A DNA stretch of 45,602 nt from Pseudomonadota bacterium (GTDB lineage: Bacteria; Pseudomonadota; Gammaproteobacteria; UBA1113): assembly GCA_021781965.1 (NCBI GenBank), contig JAJXVU010000018.1, positions 1 to 45,602 of the forward strand. The letters are read 5' to 3'. A model generated the notes under the pieces. The model saw only the letters and a list, made by a program, of their open reading frames with translations. It was not told where the DNA came from and did no database searches. Below are positions 1 through 8,011 of this stretch, piece after piece (position 1 is the stretch's first letter; each line of letters opens with the position of its first letter). Position numbers and translations under genes: made by a program.

Positions 1-339
1 AAAGATAAAAACAATAACGATAAAGATCCTTTAAATAATATCGATGATTTGTAAAAAGACAACGGTACATCGCCTGTAGCCACAAAAGATGCGACAAAAG
101 GCCAAAGTAATACCGATAAAGATCCTTTAGATAATATGGATGATTTGTCAAAAGACAGCGGTACATCGCCTGCAGCTACGAAAGATGTGACAAAAAGCGC
201 TACTGCAAATACGACCTCACCCGCTACCCAAAAGAATAGCAACGTAACTGCACCGCCACCAGTATCATTTCGCCAGCCCAGCAACGATCCAGTGAAACAA
301 TCTCTAGCACAAAATGAGCTAGTCGAAATGGATAGCTAA
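1..339 (+). pseudogene. 3' end of a repeat-containing gene interrupted by an in-frame stop
   Basis: One reading frame runs from base 1 to the stop at 337-339, broken only by TAA at 52-54. It holds two near-identical 96-base (32-residue) units starting at about 13 and 109, each with a DKDPL..DDL.KD.GTSP core. Where the second unit has TCA (Ser), the first has TAA, a single-base difference. The protein is hydrophilic, rich in Asp, Lys, Asn, Ser and Thr, with a Pro-rich tail, and has no recognisable domain. The only in-frame ATG after the stop is at 136, so a 67-residue product is possible, but no good ribosome binding site is visible there. It is most simply the degraded tail of a low-complexity, perhaps surface or effector, protein that begins outside the window. 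Its function is unknown. Confidence 0.5.
13..204 (+). repeat. Two tandem 96-bp coding repeats
   Basis: Units at about 13-108 and 109-204 align without gaps and keep the reading frame. They share the stretches GATAAAGATCCTTTA and GGTACATCGCCTG. More copies may lie upstream of the window. Confidence 0.8.
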
Positions 340-346
340 ACACTGC

Positions 347-802
347 ATGAACATTGTTCTTTTTCAGCCGGAAATTCCGCCCAACACGGGCAACATCATA
401 CGCTTGTGTGCTAACACAGGCTGCGACTTACATTTGATTAAACCGCTGGGCTTTGAATTAAGCGATAAAACACTCAAACGTGCTGGCTTGGATTATCATG
501 AATATGCCACCATTCGTTATTATGAAAATTGGTCTCACTTCTTACAAGACAATCCCTCGATACGTCTTTTTGCTTTTTCAACCAAAGGGCAAAATAGATA
601 TTGCGATGTGCACTATCAGAAAAATGATTTTTTCTTGTTTGGTCCGGAAACCCGCGGCTTACCTATGGATATTTTAATGTCTTTAGCGCCACAGCACATC
701 CTACGCATTCCCATGCAAGCGCCTAGCCGCAGCCTTAATCTGGCCAATACTGTAGCAATCGCCGTTTATGAGGCTTGGCGACAATTAGATTTTTTGTCCT
801 AA
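347..802 (+). CDS. trmL: tRNA (cytidine(34)-2'-O)-methyltransferase TrmL
   Basis: TrmL uses S-adenosylmethionine to 2'-O-methylate the wobble nucleotide of tRNA-Leu isoacceptors in the cytoplasm. The 151-residue protein has the usual length for the family and consists of a SPOUT fold alone. The start NIVLFQPEIPPNTGNIIRL (residues 2-20) is typical of TrmL/YibK. SPOUT motif 2 is FLFGPETRGLP near residues 96-106, and motif 3, around residues 121-134 (IPM..SRSLNLAN), forms the trefoil knot and cofactor site. ATG 347 lies only seven bases after the preceding stop, and no clear Shine-Dalgarno sequence is visible. The downstream gene has its own promoter, so trmL probably ends a transcript entering from the left. 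The assignment to TrmL rather than another small SPOUT enzyme rests on length and N-terminus and is fairly safe. Confidence 0.93.
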   Translation: MNIVLFQPEIPPNTGNIIRLCANTGCDLHLIKPLGFELSDKTLKRAGLDYHEYATIRYYENWSHFLQDNPSIRLFAFSTKGQNRYCDVHYQKNDFFLFGPETRGLPMDILMSLAPQHILRIPMQAPSRSLNLANTVAIAVYEAWRQLDFLS

Positions 803-835
803 AGCTGTTGATTTTAAAAGAATCTTTCTAATAGC

Positions 836-864
836 TTGTACTAGAGATCGTTTTACCTTATAAT
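836..864 (+). promoter_or_regulatory. Sigma-70-type promoter of the TraI_2-like gene
   Basis: TTGTAC at 836-841 and a perfect TATAAT at 859-864 are separated by 17 bases. AAAGGA at 898-903 can serve as the ribosome binding site for ATG 916. Nearly the same TTGTA-17-TATAAT arrangement precedes the orphan gene at 7003. Confidence 0.6.
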
Positions 865-915
865 GTATTTTAGCACCTTGGCAGGTTTTTTAACCCTAAA
901 GGAAATGGATTTTCA

Positions 916-2232
916 ATGAGTACTACTATGTTTAAAAGAGCAGCTTCTTACCCGGGTATCCCGAATAAAAAAATATTCAGCCCTAAACCTTATCGTATCC
1001 GTTTACCCATGCTCTTGCCTATAGAATCCAGTAAACGTTTATTACAAAGTCCTAAGATCACTCAGGTTTTACCGCAACTACAAAAAATCGTTTATACTAC
1101 CGACGCACAATATCAAAATCTGTATTTAAAATCTTTAGAAAATTTTGCTGAATTTGTACAGCAATTGCCTTCTAGACGTAACTTTCACTTTAATCACAAC
1201 GGCGGTATGTTGCTATTAGGCTTATTGCGCGCATTCCAAACTTTGCGTCTATACCGCGAACAAACACCCATTAAAAGTTATGCCCGAGATAAAGTGCCTT
1301 CTAATATTGCTTTGTGGTCCTATGCCTTATATACCGCGGCACTATTTTTAGGCGTAGGAGAAATTTATGCCACCTACTGGGTATCACTGTGCGATGCGCA
1401 TGGTGAATTTAAACAACGCTGGCAACCTAAAACAGGCCCCATGACGCAGTATGATGCCAGCCATTATCGCTACTCTTTCGAACAAGAAACACGTGACACT
1501 ATCGCGCACCTAGATACTTTAGTGGTTGCCGAAAAATTACTGCCCAAAGAAGGTTTAGAATGGATTGCCAGCGACAAATATGTTTATGAAATATGGTCCG
1601 CCATTCTGACAGGCGATAACGGCCGCGCAGGTCCTTTTGCCGGATTTATTCTGCCTACGGAAGATATCTTACTAGAACAACACAAAGACTTAATTGAGTC
1701 ATTAGAAGATTTTCTCTTGCACGAACAACGACACCTTTTAGATAAAGAACATCAGGAAGAACTTGTCGTTGAGTTGGCGAATATAGAAAAGATTGAAGAT
1801 TTAAGCCCAGAGCAACAAAAAGAGATCAAGGACAATCCCAAAAAAGTTCTCATTGAGCTACCGAATAAATCCGGCACCATTTATGTCAATCTCACGGGTC
1901 TTCCTGAGTCCATCACTCCTGAGATGTTATTTAACGTATTCTTAGCCAGTTTTGGCGCTTTGAGTAGTGCTTTCGGTTCTTTTATGCGCATGGTTGCCGA
2001 TGGTTTAGCTGTTTCTTCAGGCGTAATGGATAGCTTCCATAGAGCTTTTCCTAACGTGCAATTGACGACTAGCTTAGGTAAAACCCGTGCCGGTGAAACG
2101 GTATTCGATCCTACAGCATTGCAGCAGAATTTACCGCGGCAAGCTCCTCCTAGTCCACAGAATGATCTTATTTCTGCGAATCAATTTCAAACTGCACCCA
2201 CCAATAGACCTAGAGGTCCAGGCGGATTTTAA
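916..2232 (+). CDS. Orphan TraI_2 (MobH-type) domain protein, HD motif apparently lost
   Basis: The 438-residue protein shows the pattern I associate with the TraI_2 domain (Pfam PF07514, N-terminal part of MobH relaxases such as TraI of SXT/R391). Residues 33-45 resemble the family start. Residues 66-86 (NFAEFVQQLP) and the HNGGMLLLGLLRA stretch at 94-106 match the region where relatives read H..GGLL.H.L. Residues 133-190 (ALWSYALYTAALFL to SHYRYSF) follow the family too. Where relatives carry an HD metal-binding pair after the alanine-rich helix, this protein reads FLGVGE, so metal-dependent cleavage looks unlikely. Residues about 240-310 are Glu-rich, 330-375 Gly/Ala/Ser-rich and 400-438 disordered and Pro-rich. 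There is no helicase, coupling protein or conjugation gene nearby, and it has its own promoter. A retired or repurposed nickase domain is inference; a host-directed effector is an alternative. Confidence 0.55.
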   Translation: MSTTMFKRAASYPGIPNKKIFSPKPYRIRLPMLLPIESSKRLLQSPKITQVLPQLQKIVYTTDAQYQNLYLKSLENFAEFVQQLPSRRNFHFNHNGGMLLLGLLRAFQTLRLYREQTPIKSYARDKVPSNIALWSYALYTAALFLGVGEIYATYWVSLCDAHGEFKQRWQPKTGPMTQYDASHYRYSFEQETRDTIAHLDTLVVAEKLLPKEGLEWIASDKYVYEIWSAILTGDNGRAGPFAGFILPTEDILLEQHKDLIESLEDFLLHEQRHLLDKEHQEELVVELANIEKIEDLSPEQQKEIKDNPKKVLIELPNKSGTIYVNLTGLPESITPEMLFNVFLASFGALSSAFGSFMRMVADGLAVSSGVMDSFHRAFPNVQLTTSLGKTRAGETVFDPTALQQNLPRQAPPSPQNDLISANQFQTAPTNRPRGPGGF

Positions 2233-2235
2233 TTA

Positions 2236-2288
2236 GGGCCTGTAGCCATTGAATTTATCGAGGTGAGAATCCCTCAGGCTATAGCCCC
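2236..2288. terminator. Nested palindrome between convergent genes
   Basis: GGGCCTGTAGCC (2236-2247) pairs with GGCTATAGCCCC (2277-2288) except at two positions. The 29-base loop holds a second stem, GAGG (2260-2263) with CCTC (2272-2275). It fills the gap between two convergent stop codons, so a bidirectional transcription end is likely. There is no run of T, so it is not a textbook intrinsic terminator. Confidence 0.45.
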
Positions 2289-2292
2289 TAGA

Positions 2293-5085
2293 CTAAGCTG
2301 ATGTTTCTTTAAGTGCCGATAAGGGTGTACCAAAAGTGTCGGTATAGCCGGCAATACTGTTACGCAATAATCCTGCAGCATTATTGGTGCTCACATTGCC
2401 CAAGCCTATCAATGCGAATTGTAAATAAATCATGTTATTAAAGCGTGGGTTGTCTTGATTTTCAGCATCTAAATAATTAAACTCATGCGCGCCCACTAAA
2501 CGAAAAGCCCAACAACAGGTGTCGTATTCTACCCCACCCATTAAGTTTTGCTCGTGACCTTGGCTAATATTATAATTCCAGCGACTAAATGTTTTCCATT
2601 GTGGCGATAATGGCCACACGGCAGAAAGGTCACTTTGATTTAAATTGTTTTGTGAACTGCCTGGCTGAGCGATCAACACGCCATTACTGTCTACCAATTG
2701 ATCCCCACCGCGTAAAAAAGTGTAGCCTATATTAAAAATATGGTTCTTGTCTTTTTTATACTGTAAAGCTAAGCCACCATTATTAAAGCCGCGCGGAATT
2801 TGCACTATATCCGTTTCTCCCGTTTGTGTATTCTCAGCACTTTGTTCCGTACCACTTTGTGGATTCCATGCCAAATTACCATTTAAATTCCAATTTTGGG
2901 TCACGCGATAACTGGCTTCACTGGCTATGGGTGATAGGGTATTGTCCGGAGGTACACTATTGTCGATGGTCACCACATCCAATGAATTCGGATCGATATT
3001 GACCCGTCTATTTTCAAAGTAGTAAATTTCACCCACACTCACATGCATTTTTTCTACGCCCGATTCGGGATCCAATATGCGTGAAGTCAGAGCATAGCTG
3101 ATTTGATTGGTATCGCCTATGCGATCGTAGCCGGTAAAACGATTGGTGCGAAACAATTGATCATACGTAAAGGGTTCTACCGTTGTATCGAATAAAGGAA
3201 TATCGTCTTGATTACGATAAGGCACATACAGATAGAAAAGGCGCGGCTCTAAGGTTTGTTGATAGGCATGCCCAAACCACGAGCCTTGCTTATCAAAAAA
3301 CAATCCGGAATCCACATCAGAAATAGGCAAGACTCTATCGATGCTAGTATTTTCGCCCGGCAATTGATTGCTTAAATTATATTGCGTTGCCGACAATTGT
3401 ACATTGGGCTTCAAATAACCCGCACTAGAATACAACGGTAAAGTCAATTGCGGCATCGTGATGGCGCGCGAACCGTCCACGGGTGATACTGTATCGCCCG
3501 GAGTTTTAGTTTCATTAAAATAATCAAATTGATTATTCACCCCCACATCGACATCGCCTACCGCCTGCGGATAATTAGCATTCAAAACGATTTCAGGTAG
3601 TTTTGTGTATGAATTATATATAGTCCCTTGATTGATAGGATGTAAGGTTTGATACCCTTCCATCATGGTTTTAAAATACCAATGATCGCTGTTATACGCC
3701 ACATCGCCTGTATTATGAAGTTGATACTCGCTGGTCTGTGCAGGATCGCCAGGGAAATTCTGGAAATAATAATCGTCACTGACACGGTTTACATATATGT
3801 TGGAACTCCAATGATCATCATATTGGCGATCGTCTTTCCAAGACACAAAATAACGATTGTCGCTGTCATTTTCTAAACGACTCAGGGTAGGCGGTACATC
3901 CGCAGATGGCGTATTCGCATAAACCGCCGCCTCATCGCTTTGAAATTGAGAAAAAGCCCGATCCCCAGGCAAAAATGCGCCATGAAAATCACCCTTACCA
4001 TTAGAGTTTAAATAACGAAAATCATCATTCAGATTAACACCACGCGACGTCATATATTCCGGTGTAAAGGTCATATCATAATTGGGCGCCAGATTAATGT
4101 AGTAAGGCAGAGAAACATCATAACCCGTTTGCGATGAATACCCTCCGTTGGGCAGCAAAAATCCAGACTTACGCCGCGCATCAATCGGGAAGCTCATATA
4201 AGGTATGTACATTATGGGCATTTCTTTATAATAAAGTCGTGCTTGGCTCGCTGTGCCTGTGCCTGTATCGCGATCTAAAGTAATTTGCTTAGCCTTGACC
4301 GACCAAACCTGTTGTAAGGGCGGGCAAGTGGTGTACGTACCTTGATTGATAACAATCAGGCCTTCTTTAGTTTGGTTAAATTGTACCGCATTGCCCCAGG
4401 CATTCACCCCCGTGACTTTAGATTGGGTATCGTCTAGCGAGGTAATGTTAGCAGAGGTGTTATACAAACTGCGCCTATAAATGACCTGTTCCATTTGTCC
4501 GGTTTTATCGCCTAAATTAAAAGTGCCGTTATCCCCTATGACCAATTCGCCCGGGCGCCGCAGATATACATGCCCGTAGGCTTGTACACTGTCTATTTTA
4601 CCGCTATCGGCATCGCGATTGATGTATAAAAGATCGCTGCCTACCATTTGATTGGGTTGTTCCAAAACCACATTTCCTTTCAGCACCGAAGCTCCCGTTA
4701 AAGACAGCTCAGATTCATCGGCACTGGCGTGTATAGGAATTTGATCGGCTTGTAGTGCAGAATCTACACTGGTAAAGGAAGGCTCTACATAGTATCCTCG
4801 GCACACTTGATTGGAATTGGTACTGTCTACAAAACCCAATTGAGATGCTATTTGCATCGATGTCATCTCGGACCAATCGAGGCGTGGATAATCATTTTTA
4901 TCTAATGCAGCCGTACTGGTTGTAGCCGCGACTTCTGTAGCGAGCAGCACTGTTGGACAAAAAACGAGGGTGATCGGCAAGGCGCGGCAGAGCAGCTTCC
5001 CTAAGGTACGCCTTATTCGTTTATTTTGTGCAAAAAATGTCACGCCCGCACTCCACCACCAAAAGATAATACGTTGCATGGTCAT
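2293..5085 (-). CDS. lptD: LPS-assembly protein LptD
   Basis: LptD is the outer-membrane beta-barrel that, with LptE, inserts lipopolysaccharide into the outer leaflet. From ATG 5085 it is 930 residues, longer than the E. coli protein (784). A hydrophobic segment about 30-50 residues in (ITLVFCPTVLLATEVAA) fits a signal peptide. CRGYYVEP near residue 98 carries the conserved N-terminal cysteine. An OstA/LptA-like domain follows (SGASVLKGNVVLEQP type strands), then a long barrel rich in aromatic strands. The near-C-terminal YDTCCWAFRLVGA contains the paired cysteines that form the interdomain disulfides in known LptD. The open frame extends to TTG 5094, and ATG 5079 is a further alternative; none has a strong Shine-Dalgarno sequence. 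It diverges from amgK-murU, an arrangement also known in Pseudomonas. Both genes act on the cell envelope. Confidence 0.96.
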   Translation of the reverse strand: MTMQRIIFWWWSAGVTFFAQNKRIRRTLGKLLCRALPITLVFCPTVLLATEVAATTSTAALDKNDYPRLDWSEMTSMQIASQLGFVDSTNSNQVCRGYYVEPSFTSVDSALQADQIPIHASADESELSLTGASVLKGNVVLEQPNQMVGSDLLYINRDADSGKIDSVQAYGHVYLRRPGELVIGDNGTFNLGDKTGQMEQVIYRRSLYNTSANITSLDDTQSKVTGVNAWGNAVQFNQTKEGLIVINQGTYTTCPPLQQVWSVKAKQITLDRDTGTGTASQARLYYKEMPIMYIPYMSFPIDARRKSGFLLPNGGYSSQTGYDVSLPYYINLAPNYDMTFTPEYMTSRGVNLNDDFRYLNSNGKGDFHGAFLPGDRAFSQFQSDEAAVYANTPSADVPPTLSRLENDSDNRYFVSWKDDRQYDDHWSSNIYVNRVSDDYYFQNFPGDPAQTSEYQLHNTGDVAYNSDHWYFKTMMEGYQTLHPINQGTIYNSYTKLPEIVLNANYPQAVGDVDVGVNNQFDYFNETKTPGDTVSPVDGSRAITMPQLTLPLYSSAGYLKPNVQLSATQYNLSNQLPGENTSIDRVLPISDVDSGLFFDKQGSWFGHAYQQTLEPRLFYLYVPYRNQDDIPLFDTTVEPFTYDQLFRTNRFTGYDRIGDTNQISYALTSRILDPESGVEKMHVSVGEIYYFENRRVNIDPNSLDVVTIDNSVPPDNTLSPIASEASYRVTQNWNLNGNLAWNPQSGTEQSAENTQTGETDIVQIPRGFNNGGLALQYKKDKNHIFNIGYTFLRGGDQLVDSNGVLIAQPGSSQNNLNQSDLSAVWPLSPQWKTFSRWNYNISQGHEQNLMGGVEYDTCCWAFRLVGAHEFNYLDAENQDNPRFNNMIYLQFALIGLGNVSTNNAAGLLRNSIAGYTDTFGTPLSALKETSA

Positions 5086-5175
5086 GATACGCAACTATTC
5101 AAGGCGGCGCAATCGCTTGTCATCGCCGCATTTATTAGACATAATGCCATTTTTTGCCACAAAGTGACTCAAGCA

Positions 5176-6195
5176 ATGAATACAACCACATTATCTACCG
5201 ATCATCGTCTAGAAGCTTTACAACCTTGGCTGCGCCATTGCTTAAAAACAGAGCAGTTCCATATTACTCCTCTAGCGGGCGATGCCAGTTTTCGTCGCTA
5301 TTTTCGCATTGAACACAACAATACACTTTGGGTAGCGATGGACGCACCGCCCGAATTAGAAGATAGCCATTCCTTTGTAAACATACAACAACATTTATCA
5401 GAATTGGCTTTAAATGTACCACAGTTATCTCACATAGATTTAGCGCTAGGGTTTATCTTAATGAGCGATTTAGGCGACACCTGGTTATGGCATGAAGCCT
5501 TGCGTCCCAACAGCGCTCTGCTCTACCAAACTGCACTAGACGATTTGCTCATTTTACAACAACAAAAATCACCCTCAGCCTTAGCTTCTTTTGATGCCGC
5601 GTTTATGAATAAAGAATTGTCTTTTTTTACGCACTGGTTTTTACAAGGTTATTTGCAGTTATCTTTAAGCACTGCAGAGCAACGATTATTGGACGATACT
5701 TTTTTACAATTAATCGCCATGGCCGAAAGTCAACCCTATTATTTTACCCATCGCGATTACCATTCACGTAATTTAATGGTATTACCTCAAAACAAAATTG
5801 GCATTCTAGATTTTCAAGATGCAGTTTTAGGTCCTATTACTTACGATCTGGTTTCATTGCTACGCGATTGTTATGTCACGCTGGATAAATCACAACTAGA
5901 GCAACATCTAGACTACTATTTTCAAGAAGCAGTGCGCTTAAATTTATTGCCCACTCAAGATTTTCAGCAATTTCAAACCTGGTTTGACTGGATGGGCATA
6001 CAACGCCATTTAAAAGCCATTTTTATTTTCGCGCGTAAATTATTGCGTGATGACAATCCTAACTTCTTGAGTTATATTCCGCGCACTTTGGATTATGTCA
6101 TGACTATCAGCGCACAATATGCAGAATTAGCTGACTTCCATGCTTTTCTGCAAAACCGCGTTGCTCCTGTATTCCAAAGAGTCTATGCATCATGA
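5176..6195 (+). CDS. amgK: N-acetylmuramate/N-acetylglucosamine kinase AmgK
   Basis: AmgK phosphorylates MurNAc and GlcNAc at the anomeric position, feeding recycled wall sugar to MurU. The 339-residue protein is an aminoglycoside-phosphotransferase-type kinase. It has GDASFRRYFRI near residues 34-44 as the nucleotide-binding strand, a Brenner motif YFTHRDYHSRNLM with catalytic Asp near residue 195, and IGILDFQDAVLGP supplying the metal-binding Asp. The reading frame is open upstream to 5026, but that stretch overlaps lptD; ATG 5176 starts the family-like sequence. The stop overlaps the murU start as ATGA, so the two are translationally coupled. The pairing with murU beside lptD is the known Pseudomonas arrangement and is the main support for AmgK over a general phosphotransferase. 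In Pseudomonas this route lowers fosfomycin sensitivity; whether that holds here is unknown. Confidence 0.88.
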   Translation: MNTTTLSTDHRLEALQPWLRHCLKTEQFHITPLAGDASFRRYFRIEHNNTLWVAMDAPPELEDSHSFVNIQQHLSELALNVPQLSHIDLALGFILMSDLGDTWLWHEALRPNSALLYQTALDDLLILQQQKSPSALASFDAAFMNKELSFFTHWFLQGYLQLSLSTAEQRLLDDTFLQLIAMAESQPYYFTHRDYHSRNLMVLPQNKIGILDFQDAVLGPITYDLVSLLRDCYVTLDKSQLEQHLDYYFQEAVRLNLLPTQDFQQFQTWFDWMGIQRHLKAIFIFARKLLRDDNPNFLSYIPRTLDYVMTISAQYAELADFHAFLQNRVAPVFQRVYAS

Positions 6196-6848
6196 AAGCG
6201 ATGTTGTTAGCTGCAGGTTATGGTAGACGCTTAAATGCCGTAACGAAAACACAGCCTAAGCCTTTGTTAAAAGTGCATGGCGATAATACCCTCATCGATT
6301 ATCATTTACATAATCTAGCTAAAGCCGGTATACGTGAATGTGTCATCAATGTCAGTCATTTGAGTCATCTCATTCAAACACATGTAGGCGATGGCAAACG
6401 TTATGGATTAAATGTTGTTTATTCCGTTGAGGACACACCTTTAGAAACTGGCGGTGGCGTTAAAAAAGCATTACCCTTATTAGGTCCAAATCCCTTTATC
6501 GTCATCAGCGCCGATATCTGGTGTAACTATCCGTTGCAACAATTATCTGCACCTAAAGGTTTAGCTCATTTAGTATTAAATGATAGGCTACCTGCTACCC
6601 AAGGCGACTTTGCACTACAAGATGATTTTGTATGTACCTATGGCTGCAATAAACTCAATTATGCAGGCATCAGTGTATTACGCCCTGAACTCTTTACAGA
6701 TATCCCCGAACACACATTTCGTTTAATGGATGTATGGCGCCCAGCTTGTAAAAAAGGTTTAGTGAGTGGCGAATATTACAGCGGCTTATGGTTTAATGTA
6801 GGCGACATGAGAACCTTGAAACAAATACGGCGTTATCCGTTGACATAA
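6192..6848 (+). CDS. murU: N-acetylmuramate-1-phosphate uridylyltransferase MurU
   Basis: MurU joins UTP and MurNAc-1-phosphate to give UDP-MurNAc, bypassing de novo synthesis through MurA and MurB. The 218-residue protein is a single-domain nucleotidyltransferase, close to the length of Pseudomonas MurU (about 223). The N-terminal AAGYGRRL (residues 7-14) with the following KTQPKPLLKV is the nucleotide-binding loop and its lysine. ETGGGVKKALPLLG near residues 86-99 and VISADIWC near 105-112 supply the sugar site and metal-binding Asp. The C-terminal GLWFNVGDMRTL is typical of the family. The start overlaps the amgK stop by four bases. A glucose- or mannose-1-phosphate transferase would look similar, and the coupling to amgK decides the call. 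Confidence 0.88.
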   Translation: MKAMLLAAGYGRRLNAVTKTQPKPLLKVHGDNTLIDYHLHNLAKAGIRECVINVSHLSHLIQTHVGDGKRYGLNVVYSVEDTPLETGGGVKKALPLLGPNPFIVISADIWCNYPLQQLSAPKGLAHLVLNDRLPATQGDFALQDDFVCTYGCNKLNYAGISVLRPELFTDIPEHTFRLMDVWRPACKKGLVSGEYYSGLWFNVGDMRTLKQIRRYPLT

Positions 6849-6889
6849 AGTTCATATTGCGCGGTTATATCCATTATAGTCTTAGCTAG

Positions 6890-6899
6890 CCGGGCCCGG
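6890..6899. other. GC-only palindrome after murU
   Basis: CCGGGCCCGG is a perfect 10-base palindrome in an otherwise AT-rich spacer, 42 bases after the murU stop. It may help end transcription, but no T-run follows. Confidence 0.3.
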
Positions 6900-6941
6900 T
6901 TACGCTGCACTTCAATGTGATTTAAAAAAATACAGCTGTGC

Positions 6942-6970
6942 TTGTAAAATGGACATATTTGACCTATAAT
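6942..6970 (+). promoter_or_regulatory. Sigma-70-type promoter of the 271-aa orphan
   Basis: TTGTAA (6942-6947) and TATAAT (6965-6970) are 17 bases apart. GAAGGTG at 6991-6997 is a good ribosome binding site five bases before ATG 7003. Confidence 0.6.
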
Positions 6971-7002
6971 GACCGTTCAATAATTAAAAAGAAGGTGAAA
7001 TT

Positions 7003-7818
7003 ATGAGCTCTTTTAACTTTTTTCCTGACTATTTTCTCGGGAATGACGACGACAGCTATTACCCCATATCCGCAGAACAATTTAATACATGGGTGATTTC
7101 TAACAAAGATTTATCTGAAGACGATTTTAACGCTACTGGAGAAGAAATAAAAAATCTCTACCACAGTACCATTCTATGCCGCTTAATAGACATACAAAAA
7201 CATTCACCATTGATGATTATAAGTAAAGAAAATTTAAATCAAAGCGAGCAAGATTTATTTAATGTCCTTACAACACTTTTGACTTTAAATGGGAGAAAAG
7301 ACTTTCTGCCTACATTAATTCAGACTTTGGATGCAAATAACCAATCCATAATGTTATCTCATATGCAAATCTTACAAAAACGGAAGCGTCAGGTTATGGC
7401 AGAAGCTAGAGCTAGAAATGCTAAGCTCGAGTTATCAAAATTTCTTGAAAATTTTTCTTTGTGCTATGGAGTATCCTTGTTTAACGAGTTATCTGCTAGA
7501 TGGAATACGAACAACGGAACATTTTTTGAAAAAGCCCAAATCCTATTGGATGATTATTTAAGCGGTCCTTTCAATTCACTCGCACGCCATCACTGCATTG
7601 CGGTAGCCGAGCTAAAAAAACAATGTGAAACGAAAACTATCAATACTGAGGAAGAGTTAATACTAGCCTTAACGAAAATTGAGAACCGAAACCCAGAAGG
7701 CCATCTTCAAGCTACTATTGCCGTGCTTATCGCTCAATATCAGAAGCAACAGAATGAACTAGAGGAAACACGAGTTAGCAGGCGTAGCCGCTCTTCGTTG
7801 TCATTTAACAGCTACTAA
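7003..7818 (+). CDS. Orphan hypothetical protein, possible secreted effector
   Basis: I do not recognise this 271-residue protein. It has no signal peptide or membrane segment and looks cytosolic or type IV-secreted. It is predicted largely helical, with a charged helix near residues 122-145 (QKRKRQVMAEARARNAK). Its last 25 residues combine an acidic patch (NELEEE-like, here QQNELEETR) with an Arg/Ser-rich hydrophilic end (SRRSRSSLSFNSY). That loosely resembles the C-terminal E-block translocation signals of Legionella and Coxiella Dot/Icm effectors. A complete promoter and strong ribosome binding site show it is a real single-gene unit between two housekeeping operons. The codon mix is more AT-rich than in the flanking gcv genes, as is often seen in acquired genes. 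The effector role is inference from the C-terminus and the setting only. Confidence 0.7.
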   Translation: MSSFNFFPDYFLGNDDDSYYPISAEQFNTWVISNKDLSEDDFNATGEEIKNLYHSTILCRLIDIQKHSPLMIISKENLNQSEQDLFNVLTTLLTLNGRKDFLPTLIQTLDANNQSIMLSHMQILQKRKRQVMAEARARNAKLELSKFLENFSLCYGVSLFNELSARWNTNNGTFFEKAQILLDDYLSGPFNSLARHHCIAVAELKKQCETKTINTEEELILALTKIENRNPEGHLQATIAVLIAQYQKQQNELEETRVSRRSRSSLSFNSY

Positions 7819-7880
7819 AACTGAATGGCTTTCGAGTAGGAAAAATCGGCACAAAATGACTCCATATTTGCGTGTCGTTC

Positions 7881-7907
7881 TAGTGGGCGGTTTGTGAACC
7901 GCCCTAC
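7881..7907. repeat. GGGCGG hairpin repeat upstream of gcvT
   Basis: GGGCGGTT and AACCGCCC flank the loop TGTG at 7885-7904, followed by TACA. Related hairpins with a TGTG/CACA-like loop and flanking TAG/CTA occur at 29361-29390 and 45223-45249, so this looks like a small dispersed palindromic repeat. Here it may also end transcription from the upstream orphan gene. Confidence 0.55.
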
Positions 7908-8011
7908 AAAAATGACACTTGAAACAGTATGGGGCGTTCGATGAGATGCAGCGGCGCCATAAATATGCGATAATCCGGCGCAAATAAAATGACACAAGGG
8001 TAGAGCAAAAA

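Noticed and set aside
5026..5175. N-terminal extension of amgK to 5026
   Set aside because: It overlaps the lptD start region and has no family similarity; ATG 5176 begins the conserved sequence.
7819..8011. Glycine riboswitch upstream of gcvT
   Set aside because: No tandem aptamer pattern could be recognised; only a short hairpin repeat and AAAATGAC motifs are present.
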